64,000 nt of DNA, taken from positions 3,224,001-3,288,000 of the forward strand of contig NZ_OY762555.1 of assembly GCF_963666015.1 (NCBI RefSeq), read 5' to 3'. This DNA comes from an uncultured Sphaerochaeta sp. (lineage in GTDB: Bacteria > Spirochaetota > Spirochaetia > Sphaerochaetales > Sphaerochaetaceae). Each line of letters begins with the position of its first letter. The first letter of the stretch is position 1. Of the stretch, positions 43,846-52,627 are shown one piece after another. The position numbers and the translations under genes were made by a program. The notes beneath the pieces are model-generated. The model did not search any database and was not told the DNA's origin. It saw only the letters and a program-made list of their open reading frames with translations.

Positions 43846-44652
43846 ATGAAGTCACCAAAAGAATTCGCATTGGAAAAGTATTTACTGTCACAGTTGGAGG
43901 AAGGTACCGACAGCTATCGGTTAGCATCCCTCCTGATACAGGATCCCGAGATCGAGGCTTTGCAAGAGTATGCCAATAGTGTTTCGATCAAGCGATTGAA
44001 TTATAATGATCATGGTCCGGTACATATGCGCCAAGTTGCGATAAACGGGGTAAGGATGCTTGCTTTGCTCAAGGAAGCAGGGATCAAGACATCCTTGGAG
44101 CAAGAGGATAGCGGAAGCTACGAAGATAGCATGCTCTCCTTGTTGCTTGCTTCCTTCGTGCATGATCTTGGCATGAGTGTTGGCCGTAGTGATCATGAAT
44201 TAACTGGCTTGGTGATTGCACGCCCTATTATGGATCGCATCCTCACACAGCTCCTAGGTGACCAGTTGGCCCGTAAGATTGCCATCATCTCGGTTGCCAG
44301 TGAAGGGGTTCTCGGTCATATGGCCAACAGAAGGGTCCACTCCCTAGAGGCAGGTATGCTTTTGGTTGCTGATGGTTGTGACATGGAGAAGGGTAGGGCC
44401 AGAATACCCATGAGTATCATGAGCCATGCAAAAGTTGGTGATATTCATAAATACTCTTCCAACTCGATTGAGAAGGTTACGATTACCAAAGGGGATTCTG
44501 TTCCCATTCTCATCGATATTGCCATGAGTAGTGATGTAGGATTTTTCCAGGTTGAGGAAGTATTGCTTCCCAAGATTTCCATGAGCCCTGCCAAGGCGTA
44601 CGTACAGGTTCATGCAGGGGTAGTTGGGAAAGAGAGAAAGAAGTATTTATAG
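43846..44652 (+). CDS. HD-domain phosphohydrolase
   Basis: Metal-dependent phosphohydrolase of the HD superfamily; may act on a nucleotide or signalling nucleotide. Metal-binding residues are seen in LNYNDHGPVHMRQV (first His) and FVHDLGMSVGRSDHE (HD pair, then His), and an aspartate in VADGCDMEKGR. After the HD core a C-terminal part of about 100 residues (from SHAKVGDIHKYSS) forms a predicted beta-rich domain not typical of nucleotidases. Length 268 residues from ATG 43846; upstream in-frame ATGs overlap the divergent gene. No ribosome binding site is clear. The sugar kinase gene starts 9 bp later. Confidence 0.8.
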   Translation: MKSPKEFALEKYLLSQLEEGTDSYRLASLLIQDPEIEALQEYANSVSIKRLNYNDHGPVHMRQVAINGVRMLALLKEAGIKTSLEQEDSGSYEDSMLSLLLASFVHDLGMSVGRSDHELTGLVIARPIMDRILTQLLGDQLARKIAIISVASEGVLGHMANRRVHSLEAGMLLVADGCDMEKGRARIPMSIMSHAKVGDIHKYSSNSIEKVTITKGDSVPILIDIAMSSDVGFFQVEEVLLPKISMSPAKAYVQVHAGVVGKERKKYL

Positions 44653-44661
44653 GAGTGAATC

Positions 44662-45633
44662 ATGATTGGAGTTATTGGAGAAGCGTTGATTGACTTTATT
44701 GCCAAGGGAACACTTGGTCCCTCTGTCCCCTATGATTCTGTGGTAGGAGGATGCGCATTGAATGCCGCTGTTGCTACCTCCAGGCAAGATTCCCCTGTTG
44801 CGTATGTTGGAAAAATCTCTGGAGATATTTTTGGACAGCGGATGCTCAACCATCTTATCGAGAGTGAGGTATTGTTCGATCCCAGTCTCTGTGCTGCCCC
44901 CCAGCCATCATTGCTTGCCATGGCGAGTCTTGATGCAGAAGGTAAGGCAAATTATACCTTCTACACAGAGGGGACCGCTGTAGTCAGTATGACCAAGGCA
45001 GAGTTGCTTACTTCTCTGCAGGAACATACTGATCTGAAAGTCGTTCACATAGGTTCGGTGTCCTTGGCACTTGAACCGCTCTCTGAGGTAATCATTACAG
45101 CATTGCAATCATACGAGCCAAAACCCGTGATTTTCCTTGATCCAAATGTAAGGACAGCAGTCATTCCTGATATGCATGTATTTAGATCCAGGATTGAGGA
45201 GGCAATGGATTTGGCCTCTTTGGTCAAGATCAGTGACGAGGATATTCTGCTGCTCTATGAAGGAAAGGATGCTAAGAAAATGGCCCAGGCCCTTGCCAAG
45301 GAGAAACAGATTCATATCATACTCACCCTTGGAAAGCAGGGAAGTATCTGGTATACCCCTGAAGGGGAGTCAGTTTCCATGGAAATTATTGACTTGCCTG
45401 TCATTGATACCGTCGGTGCGGGCGATACCTTTAGTGGTGGCCTTCTCTCCTATCTCTACGAAAGAAATTGTTTCGGTAAGGATGGAGATATTCCCCAACT
45501 GGAGAAACTTTCACTTGATATAATCAAGGATGCTTTGCTTTGGGCTACAGCATCCAGCGCTATCACTTGTTCAAGAAGGGGCTGTGACCCTCCTAGAACC
45601 AATGAGATACGCTCCTTGCTGGCCAGCCTTTAG
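44662..45633 (+). CDS. PfkB-family carbohydrate kinase (fructokinase-like)
   Basis: Ribokinase-fold sugar kinase. N-terminal GEALIDFI starts the substrate-binding region, followed by VGGCALNAAVATSR (PfkB signature 1 area). The catalytic motif DTVGAGDTFSGGLLSYL (PfkB signature 2) carries the base Asp. Length 323 residues. Similarity is highest to the fructokinase group, but the sugar is not proven by sequence. TAGGAG lies 8 nt before the ATG, and the gene is probably co-transcribed with the upstream HD gene. Confidence 0.88.
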   Translation: MIGVIGEALIDFIAKGTLGPSVPYDSVVGGCALNAAVATSRQDSPVAYVGKISGDIFGQRMLNHLIESEVLFDPSLCAAPQPSLLAMASLDAEGKANYTFYTEGTAVVSMTKAELLTSLQEHTDLKVVHIGSVSLALEPLSEVIITALQSYEPKPVIFLDPNVRTAVIPDMHVFRSRIEEAMDLASLVKISDEDILLLYEGKDAKKMAQALAKEKQIHIILTLGKQGSIWYTPEGESVSMEIIDLPVIDTVGAGDTFSGGLLSYLYERNCFGKDGDIPQLEKLSLDIIKDALLWATASSAITCSRRGCDPPRTNEIRSLLASL

Positions 45634-45634
45634 G

Positions 45635-45664
45635 TTGCCTTGATAGCTTCTTTGGAAGTACACT
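45635..45664 (+). promoter_or_regulatory. Candidate promoter of the HtrA gene, leaderless arrangement
   Basis: TTGCCT, 18 nt, TACACT, 6 nt, ATG. There is no ribosome binding site. Confidence 0.4.
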
Positions 45665-45670
45665 ATCTCC

Positions 45671-46960
45671 ATGCTGAAGAATACCCGTAACAGAATTGTA
45701 CGCACTCTGCTCCTTTTTTTGGGGGGTGTCTTATGTGTATTCATCGGCTTGTTGCTGTTCCGTTGGACAGAGAGTATCTCAGAAGATAAGCAGAGAAAAG
45801 AGCTTTCCAAGGTCCTGCATACCATTGCTGAAGAGCAAGGCCCGGAAGGTGTGCTTGCGCTCTCTGGCGTGCAAGTTGCCGACATTCTCTCTGGAGAGGA
45901 TGGGTTGATAGTATTTGAAGAGAACCAATCAATCTATTACAGTGCTGCGGAGAGACAACAAATGAGTGTGTATGAAAACGTGAACAAGAGTGTTGTACAC
46001 ATCACCACCGTGGGAGAGGCAGCAGTAAGTGCCTTCATGGATGTGCTCCCTGCTCAAGGCACCGGGAGTGGGATCATCCTTTCCAAGGATGGCTACATTC
46101 TTACCAATGCCCATGTGGTTGAGAAAAGCTCAAGCATACAGGTAGGACTCTATAACAACCAATCCTACGCGGCAACCTTGGTTGGCGTTGATAGTGAGGA
46201 TGATCTGGCAGTGATCAAGCTGGTTTCTGCAAAGGATGTAATGCTCTATCCTGCCACCTTGGGAACCAGTGAAGATTTGCAGGTCGGGCAACGGGTAATA
46301 GCGATTGGAAATCCGTTTGGATATGACCGTACAATGAGTGTCGGTGTGGTAAGTGGATTGAATCGACCGGTGAGAACCAGCGAAGGTAAGGTAATCATGA
46401 ATGCAATTCAGACCGATGCTGCAATACACCCTGGAAATAGTGGTGGGCCGCTGCTCAATACGAGGGGTGAAGTCATCGGGATCAACTCAGCGATATTCAC
46501 TACTTCAGGAAGCTCCCAGGGATTGAATTTTGCAATTCCTGTTGATACAGCAATTGCAGTCATTCCAGATTTGATCAAGCAAGGAAAGATAAGCAGGGGT
46601 TGGCTCGATCTTTCGGCAGTACAACTGACCCCACAGCTTGCAACCTATGCAAAGCTTTCTGTTGAGAAGGGTGTCCTGGTAAGTGAAGTCACCAGTGGGG
46701 GTTTTGCTGAGAAGGCAGGGATAAAAGGTGGAAGCCGGAAGGTGCAGTACGGCTCTTCGGTTATCAATCTTGGGGGTGATGTCATCACCGCTATAAACGG
46801 TGAGACGATCAGTGACCTCAACGATCTCTATCTTGCTCTGCTTCCCATGAGAAGTGGACAGAAGGTCTCTATTACGATCAATCGTGACGGGAATGTAAAG
46901 AAGATGGAAGTTGGGCTGATTGAACGAACAGCGCAGCATGTGAGCGCATTGGTACGATAA
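45671..46960 (+). CDS. htrA: HtrA/DegP-like periplasmic serine protease with PDZ domain
   Basis: Envelope quality-control protease. An N-terminal membrane anchor (TLLLFLGGVLCVFIGLLLF) precedes a linker of about 70 residues, then the trypsin-like domain with catalytic His in ILTNAHVV, Asp in DSEDDLAVIKL and Ser in HPGNSGGPL. One PDZ domain follows (GVLVSEVTSGGFAEKAG to the SGQKVSITINRDG end). Length 429 residues, so a DegS-like one-PDZ form. It is followed by uvrB with 1 bp between stop and start, an unusual pairing that suggests co-transcription. Confidence 0.92.
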   Translation: MLKNTRNRIVRTLLLFLGGVLCVFIGLLLFRWTESISEDKQRKELSKVLHTIAEEQGPEGVLALSGVQVADILSGEDGLIVFEENQSIYYSAAERQQMSVYENVNKSVVHITTVGEAAVSAFMDVLPAQGTGSGIILSKDGYILTNAHVVEKSSSIQVGLYNNQSYAATLVGVDSEDDLAVIKLVSAKDVMLYPATLGTSEDLQVGQRVIAIGNPFGYDRTMSVGVVSGLNRPVRTSEGKVIMNAIQTDAAIHPGNSGGPLLNTRGEVIGINSAIFTTSGSSQGLNFAIPVDTAIAVIPDLIKQGKISRGWLDLSAVQLTPQLATYAKLSVEKGVLVSEVTSGGFAEKAGIKGGSRKVQYGSSVINLGGDVITAINGETISDLNDLYLALLPMRSGQKVSITINRDGNVKKMEVGLIERTAQHVSALVR

Positions 46961-46961
46961 G

Positions 46962-49034
46962 ATGAAAGATACAATTTATGTTGATGAAAGTTGGGGTGGT
47001 GAAGCTGTCTACAATATCCATGGACAGGTTTCCTTCCAAAGTAAACCGTTCAAGGTATCCTCATCCTATGAACCAGCGGGGGACCAGGGTGAAGCAATCA
47101 AGGCATTGAGCGATGGCCTGCTTGATGGGGATCGTTGCCAGACCCTCAAGGGTGTGACCGGAAGTGGCAAGACCTATACAATGGCGAAGATCATTGAGCA
47201 AGTACAGAAACCAACTTTGGTGCTTTCCCATAACAAAACCTTGGCAGCACAGCTTTTCCGGGAGTTTAAGTCATTCTTCCCTGATAATGCCGTAGAATAT
47301 TTCGTCTCAACATATGACTACTACCAACCTGAAGCGTATGTTCCAGGAAAGGACTTGTATATTGAGAAAGACGCTTCGATCAATAGCGAAATTGATCGGC
47401 TTCGGCTTTCGGCCACGTTCTCGCTGATGGAGCGTCGTGACGTTATTGTCGTATCGACTGTTTCTTGTATTTATGGGTTGGCAAATCCTGTATCAGTTCG
47501 TGATATGGTACATACGTTCCATACCGGGGAGGCCTTCAACCATCGTGAGGTTCTCGATCAATTGGTACGCATGCAGTATGAACGGAATGATGCCATTCTC
47601 CAGCGAGGGTCATTCCGTGTTCGCGGGGATGTGATCGAGATATGTCCATCCTATCTGGAAAATGCTGTAAGGATTTCCATCGATTGGGATGAGATTGCTG
47701 CCATTCAGTGGTTCGATCCCGTCAGTGGAGAGAAGCAGGAAATCGTGGACAGCTACACTCTTTACCCGGCAAAGCAGTTTGTAATGCCCCAGGAACAGGT
47801 CAAGGCAGCAATTTCGAGAATCCGAAGTGAAATGGAAGACCAGATTGAGTATTTTACCTCCATGGGCAAACCATTGGAGGCTGAACGAATCAAGACCAGG
47901 GTAGAGTATGATTTGGAGATGCTTGAAGAGATAGGTTACTGTTCGGGCATTGAGAATTACTCACGCCCTCTCTCTGATCGTAAGGCAGGGGAACGTCCTG
48001 CGGTGTTGCTTGATTACTTCCCCCCTGACTTTGTCACCTTCATCGATGAGTCGCATGTTACCCTCCCTCAGGTAGGTGCGATGTATGAGGGGGATCGTTC
48101 ACGAAAATTGAACCTGGTGAACTTTGGCTTCAGACTTCCTTCTGCGTTGGACAACCGTCCCTTGAAAGCCGAAGAGTTTGAACATGTAGTCAAGCAGAGA
48201 GTCTATGTCTCTGCTACACCAAACCAGAAGGAAGTGAATGAGAGTACTCGTGTGGTTGAACAAATCATCAGGCCTACAGGATTGCTTGACCCTGAGATTG
48301 ATGTACGTCCCACCGAAGGCCAGATGGAGAACCTCTACGGAGAGATCCGCGCAGTCATCAAGAAGAAACAGCGAGTATTGGTTACAACGCTGACCAAGAG
48401 AATGAGTGAGGATTTGACCGACTATTTTGCCTCTCTCGGTTTGAAGGTGCGCTATCTACACTCTGAGATTGAGACGTTTGAACGAGTCGAAATTCTCAGG
48501 GATCTTCGCCTCGGGGTGTATGATGTGTTGGTTGGAATCAACCTGCTTAGAGAAGGCTTGGACCTTCCCGAGGTTGCCCTTATCGCCATTCTGGATGCAG
48601 ACAAAATCGGATTCCTTCGTTCTGCCACTTCCTTGATACAGACCATTGGGCGAGCAGCACGTAATGCTGAGGGCCGGGTTATCATGTATGCAGACCGTAT
48701 GAGCCCGGCAATGGAAGAGGCCATCAGTGAAACCAACCGTCGTCGCGCTATCCAGATGACATACAATGAGGAGCATAATATTACTCCTACTACGATCATC
48801 AAGGCTATTCATGACATGCTCGAACGAGAGCAGCATGAACAGCAAGAGATCCAGAAACATGATCTCGAGCTTCTCAAGGGTGGTTACAACCTGCTCAGTG
48901 CAACTGATAGAAAGAACTACATCAAGGCGCTTGAGAAAGAGATGCTTGAAGCGGCTAAGAATCTGGAGTTTGAACGTGCAGCAATCATTCGTGATGAAAT
49001 CCAGGATGTGAAGACAGGCAAGTTTACCAGCTAG
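46962..49034 (+). CDS. uvrB: Excinuclease ABC subunit B
   Basis: Damage-verifying helicase of nucleotide excision repair. Walker A is GVTGSGKTYT near residue 64, the beta-hairpin region is YYQPEAYVPGKD, the DEAD-type box is FIDESHVTLPQ, helicase motif VI is QTIGRAARN, and the C-terminal UVR motif that binds UvrC is EMLEAAKNLEFERAAIIRDEI. Length 690 residues, with about 25 extra N-terminal residues before the usual FKVSSSYEPAGDQ start. The start codon is 1 bp behind htrA, so translation is probably coupled. Its stop overlaps the stop of the convergent caspase-like gene. Confidence 0.96.
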   Translation: MKDTIYVDESWGGEAVYNIHGQVSFQSKPFKVSSSYEPAGDQGEAIKALSDGLLDGDRCQTLKGVTGSGKTYTMAKIIEQVQKPTLVLSHNKTLAAQLFREFKSFFPDNAVEYFVSTYDYYQPEAYVPGKDLYIEKDASINSEIDRLRLSATFSLMERRDVIVVSTVSCIYGLANPVSVRDMVHTFHTGEAFNHREVLDQLVRMQYERNDAILQRGSFRVRGDVIEICPSYLENAVRISIDWDEIAAIQWFDPVSGEKQEIVDSYTLYPAKQFVMPQEQVKAAISRIRSEMEDQIEYFTSMGKPLEAERIKTRVEYDLEMLEEIGYCSGIENYSRPLSDRKAGERPAVLLDYFPPDFVTFIDESHVTLPQVGAMYEGDRSRKLNLVNFGFRLPSALDNRPLKAEEFEHVVKQRVYVSATPNQKEVNESTRVVEQIIRPTGLLDPEIDVRPTEGQMENLYGEIRAVIKKKQRVLVTTLTKRMSEDLTDYFASLGLKVRYLHSEIETFERVEILRDLRLGVYDVLVGINLLREGLDLPEVALIAILDADKIGFLRSATSLIQTIGRAARNAEGRVIMYADRMSPAMEEAISETNRRRAIQMTYNEEHNITPTTIIKAIHDMLEREQHEQQEIQKHDLELLKGGYNLLSATDRKNYIKALEKEMLEAAKNLEFERAAIIRDEIQDVKTGKFTS

Positions 49035-49942
49035 CGGAGAATGAGATCCAGTGGCCCCCCGGTGATGGTGGGGTGCTGATAGTCCCATGAATATACGCCG
49101 CTTAGCTTGATACCTTGGTGGTAGTACACATATTGATAGAGGTAATCCGCCGAGATGGTTTGCCCAACATCTCGTAACGTTTGGTTTTCTTCATCCCAGC
49201 CCATTCCTTCAAGCAACGCTTGTGTGAAATAACCATGAGATGCTGTTTCCCCTGCCGTATTGTCATACGTGGTCGCAGCCAGTACAAACACAGGGCGCGT
49301 GTATTCTCCTTTAGTGAAGTACTGGTTATACACTTCTTTTAGATACGAATCTCTTTCGATAAGGGAGTAGGATGTTTCACTCTCCTCTACAAAGTTACCG
49401 CTAAAACAACTATCCATTAGTAGGAGAACACTTCCTTTAGCGGAATCAAGAGCATCATAGAGTTCTGCAACGGTCAGGAGCACATCTGTGTACATTGAAC
49501 CTGATGGGGAGAAGATGGACCCATCATTACGTGGGGGATACAATACTAGCGAACCATCTTCCATTCCATGGCCACTGTAGCTGATGATGAGGATGTCTTG
49601 TTCATCCATTGCATCTGATAGAGATTCGATTTGTTCAAGTACATTGGCTTTTGTAGGGAGCAAAGGATCGCTCAAATCATCACTACCATCTTGGAGCATA
49701 AGGGTGGAGGTATGCTCTCTGTCTGCAAACAGGGCAGCAAAGGCTTTCTCCAGTTCTACTGCATCCGGAAGTGTGCCGTCAAGATAATCCTCTTCCCTGA
49801 TATTCGTCCCATCATAACTAAGCGCTATTGCAAGGTGATGGGTTTTCCCTTCTTCAGGAGGATCGCTCATCAATTCACAACCCCAAAAAAGTGAAAGGGA
49901 CAGAAGGATCAGAAGATGAAGTTTCATATATCTAGAGTTCAA
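49031..49942 (-). CDS. Secreted caspase-like (peptidase C14) lipoprotein
   Basis: Predicted envelope lipoprotein with a caspase/metacaspase domain. The signal peptide ends in lipobox LFWGC with C22 as lipidation site. The catalytic dyad is H125 in SYSGHGMEDG and C179 in LLLMDSCFSGNF, with the expected hydrophobic strands before each. Length 303 residues; the C-terminal YQHPTITGGPLDLIL segment recurs in the neighbouring paralogue. The start was set at TTG 49942 because AAAGGAA lies 8 nt upstream; ATG 49927 is in frame but too far from that site. It follows the second caspase-like gene by 17 bp in the same operon. Substrate is unknown; family members cleave after Arg/Lys or Asp. Confidence 0.85.
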   Translation of the reverse strand: MNSRYMKLHLLILLSLSLFWGCELMSDPPEEGKTHHLAIALSYDGTNIREEDYLDGTLPDAVELEKAFAALFADREHTSTLMLQDGSDDLSDPLLPTKANVLEQIESLSDAMDEQDILIISYSGHGMEDGSLVLYPPRNDGSIFSPSGSMYTDVLLTVAELYDALDSAKGSVLLLMDSCFSGNFVEESETSYSLIERDSYLKEVYNQYFTKGEYTRPVFVLAATTYDNTAGETASHGYFTQALLEGMGWDEENQTLRDVGQTISADYLYQYVYYHQGIKLSGVYSWDYQHPTITGGPLDLILR

Positions 49943-49959
49943 TTATCTGTTCCTTTGCT

Positions 49960-50949
49960 TCAGTAGCTGAATAGCCCCATATCCATGGCTCCACCGGTAA
50001 CCATAGGGTGTTGCACAGGATCATTCATAGTGAACAACGACCAACGAACTGGGTACGCTTGGTGTTTCTTGATGTATTTATACAGGGAATCAACACTCAG
50101 TAGTCCATTCCTCGCTGCAGGGGGTGCTCCCTCTGCAATTTCCTCGGTAGTATGGTTCCAGCCCAATGCCTCAAGAAGTGCTGAGGTAAAGACCCCGTGA
50201 CTGTGGTCATCGAATTTTCTTTCATACGAATCAGAATCAGCACTGGCGGTAAGTACTACAAGCGAAGGTATCTGATACTCCTCATCAGAGAAGTACTTTC
50301 CGTACCAATCATCGATGCCTTTTTCGTATACCCAGCTCAAACTTGAGGGGGACTCAGGGACAAAGACTCCGCTGTAGCAGCTGTCAAGGATGAGAAGTAT
50401 TCTCCCCTTGATAGGCTTGATGTGATCATGCAACCACTCAGGGTTTACCATGATAGGGGATGTCTCAGACGTGTCAATCTCACCACTTGTTTGCGTATGG
50501 GCCATCACAAGTTCACCTGTTCCCTCTACCCCGTGTCCGCTGTAGGTGATTATGGTCAGATCATCATCTGTTGTTGTTCCAGCAAGGTCAGTAAGTGTGA
50601 TTTCTAGATTTTCTCTAGATGCATATGCTGTGTCATTGTCGGTTTCCGTGAAGTAATCATCCCCTTCCTGAAGGAGAAGAATTACTTCAATATCTGCACT
50701 ATCCCAGCCAGCTCTCATAGCTTGTTGCTTGAGTGCTTCTGAAAGCTCCCTCGCATCATAGACAGTACCAGGAAGGTCATCAAGTTTGTCTTTATATTCT
50801 GGATCTGCTACTTCCTCCGGTTCATTTTCATAAGTGATTCCTATTGAGACAATACGCACCTTTCCACTCTGCACCGGTTGATCATAGTACAACTCACAGG
50901 AAGCCATGAGAAGCAGTAGGATTAGGAGTAGGGCGTATCGTAGTCTCAT
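49960..50949 (-). CDS. Secreted caspase-like (peptidase C14) lipoprotein, paralogue
   Basis: Second envelope caspase-fold lipoprotein. Lipobox is MASC with C18 as first mature residue. The catalytic dyad is H139 in TYSGHGVEGTG and C191 in LLILDSCYSGVF. An acidic stretch (EPEEVADPEYKDKLDD) follows the first strand. Length 329 residues. It shares the C-terminal HPMVTGGAMDMGL motif and overall order with its neighbour, but the two are clearly diverged, so this is an old duplication with both active sites kept. Its ATG overlaps the TGA of the upstream predicted outer-membrane gene, a sign of translational coupling. Confidence 0.85.
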   Translation of the reverse strand: MRLRYALLLILLLLMASCELYYDQPVQSGKVRIVSIGITYENEPEEVADPEYKDKLDDLPGTVYDARELSEALKQQAMRAGWDSADIEVILLLQEGDDYFTETDNDTAYASRENLEITLTDLAGTTTDDDLTIITYSGHGVEGTGELVMAHTQTSGEIDTSETSPIMVNPEWLHDHIKPIKGRILLILDSCYSGVFVPESPSSLSWVYEKGIDDWYGKYFSDEEYQIPSLVVLTASADSDSYERKFDDHSHGVFTSALLEALGWNHTTEEIAEGAPPAARNGLLSVDSLYKYIKKHQAYPVRWSLFTMNDPVQHPMVTGGAMDMGLFSY

Positions 50950-51509
50950 GGTTCACCTCGTTTGAACGGGAAGACAATATAACGTATCCCGATACCAGCT
51001 TGAAGTGCGGTAATCTCCTTTCTTAGGTGTATTGAGAGTGGAGCAATAAGGTGCATCTGGTAGGTAGGATCATCAATGATGAGTAACTGGGGTCCAAGTT
51101 TGAAAGAGAAGGAAGCGAAAACTTCCTCAATCTGCTTATAGAAGTTGACTTCAGTTCCTCCCTGGATGAAGAGCGAGAGACTATCACTTGATGACCAGCT
51201 TGCAAAGACGCTGAGTCCAAGGGAGTTGAATCCCCGAGCTCGATAGTTTCCAAAAGGAAGTGAGTCTGACACTGAGTAGAAATGTCCCTGGAGCGCTGTC
51301 TCCCAGTTGTCTCCTTGGTATCCAAGGAAACCGATGGTGGTGGAGAGTGCGAGGGAGGAGCGAGCGGGTATCTCATCCACGAAGTGGGGGATTCCAAGGT
51401 AGTAGGAGAGAGAGGAAGACGCAGCATAGTACTGTCCTCCACTGGTAGCGGACAGGGAGACTGAAACGAGAATGAGAAGCAATATAAGATACAGTCGCTT
51501 ACCTTTCAT
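50946..51509 (-). CDS. Predicted small outer-membrane or periplasmic beta-barrel-like protein
   Basis: I do not recognise the family. A clear cleavable signal peptide (LYLILLLILVSVSLSATSG) starts the 187-residue product. The rest is built of alternating hydrophobic and polar residues with many Ser, Gly, Tyr and Phe (for example SLALSTTIGFLGYQG, GLSVFASWSSSDSLSLFIQGG), as expected of beta strands in a small, perhaps eight-stranded, barrel. There is no cysteine. It is the first gene of an operon with two caspase-like lipoproteins and overlaps the next gene by 4 bp. No ribosome binding site is seen; TATACT ends 7 nt before the ATG. Barrel topology is inference. Confidence 0.65.
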   Translation of the reverse strand: MKGKRLYLILLLILVSVSLSATSGGQYYAASSSLSYYLGIPHFVDEIPARSSLALSTTIGFLGYQGDNWETALQGHFYSVSDSLPFGNYRARGFNSLGLSVFASWSSSDSLSLFIQGGTEVNFYKQIEEVFASFSFKLGPQLLIIDDPTYQMHLIAPLSIHLRKEITALQAGIGIRYIVFPFKRGEP

Positions 51510-51516
51510 ATACTTT

Positions 51517-51544
51517 AGTATACAGAAATCCTAGGATATGCCTA
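51517..51544 (-). promoter_or_regulatory. Candidate promoter of the caspase operon, leaderless arrangement
   Basis: Minus strand TAGGCA, 16 nt, TATACT, 7 nt, ATG. The -10 lies within a small inverted repeat ATACT-TT-AGTAT. The -35 touches the end of thiQ. Confidence 0.4.
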
Positions 51545-52627
51545 TTCCCTAGCCATGGTAAGTTTTGATTTTGTCATAAGCGTACCATCAAGATACTCTC
51601 TGATAGCCTTGATTCTTACTCCTAGCGTTACATGGTCTGCCATAGGTCGATGAGACGCATGGGCTATAATCGTATGTCCTTCCCAACTGCAAGTAAGCCT
51701 ATAATGGTCGCCTTGGAATTCACAGCTTGCCAGCTCTGCATTCTTGAATTTAAGATGAGGAAGGTATTCAGCCAGGGGAAGTGTTGCATCGTCCTGGACC
51801 AAAACAGCCTCCGGTCTGAAGAAAATTGAGTGTTGTCCTTCCTGGGGTTTGAATACAAATGGTTCAAATGAACCAATCTTGACCAGTGTCTTGGGAATCA
51901 CACTGTAAGGAAGGGTATTTCCCTCTCCCATGAAGGTTGCTACAAAAAGATTGGCAGGATTGGAGTAGATTACCTCTCCTGGGCCTTCCTGCATTACCTT
52001 CCCTTCATGCATCACAATGATACGGTCAGCGATGGATAGAGCTTCTTCTTGGTCGTGGGTTACGTAGATGGTTGTGATGCCAGTCTCATCATGAATCCTT
52101 CGTATCTCCTCACGAAGATGCTTTCGTAGCTTTGCATCGAGTGCAGAGAGTGGTTCATCCAACAGCAGCAGTTGCGGCTGTGATGCAAGCGCTCTTGCCA
52201 AGGCAACCCGTTGACGCTCTCCGCCACTAAGCTCCTGACTTCGCCTCTTCTGGTACCCTTCCAGAGCAACCAACGAAAGCAATCGGTTAATGCGTTCCTT
52301 CCTTTTTACTTTCGGGGTTTTGCGGATCTTCAAGGGATAAGCGATATTCTGTTCAACGTTCATATGGGGGAAAAGGGCATAGTCCTGGAATACCATGGCT
52401 ATCTGGCGCTCATGGACCGGGGTTTGGGATAGATCTTTTCCATTCAGGAGCAACGACCCTGAGTGCAGGGGAAGTAATCCTGCGATTAACTGGAGGGATG
52501 TGCTTTTTCCACATCCTGAAGGACCTATGATACATGCCAGTTCTCCTGCCTGGACAGAAAATGACACATTCAATGAAAAATCCTTATAGGATGCCTTTAA
52601 TGCACAGTTAAGACCTTCAACGGCCAT
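51542..52627 (-). CDS. thiQ: Thiamine ABC transporter ATPase
   Basis: ATPase subunit of the thiamine/TPP importer encoded with thiB and thiP. Walker A is GPSGCGKST, signature is LSGGERQRVALARALA, Walker B is LLLLDEPLSALD and the H-loop is YVTHDQ. At 361 residues it is about 130 residues longer than E. coli ThiQ, because it carries a C-terminal TOBE-like regulatory domain as in the PotA/FbpC group; assignment to thiamine rests on operon context. ATG 52627 was chosen with AGGGGG 5-6 nt upstream. It overlaps the end of thiP by 11 bp. Confidence 0.85.
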   Translation of the reverse strand: MAVEGLNCALKASYKDFSLNVSFSVQAGELACIIGPSGCGKSTSLQLIAGLLPLHSGSLLLNGKDLSQTPVHERQIAMVFQDYALFPHMNVEQNIAYPLKIRKTPKVKRKERINRLLSLVALEGYQKRRSQELSGGERQRVALARALASQPQLLLLDEPLSALDAKLRKHLREEIRRIHDETGITTIYVTHDQEEALSIADRIIVMHEGKVMQEGPGEVIYSNPANLFVATFMGEGNTLPYSVIPKTLVKIGSFEPFVFKPQEGQHSIFFRPEAVLVQDDATLPLAEYLPHLKFKNAELASCEFQGDHYRLTCSWEGHTIIAHASHRPMADHVTLGVRIKAIREYLDGTLMTKSKLTMARE

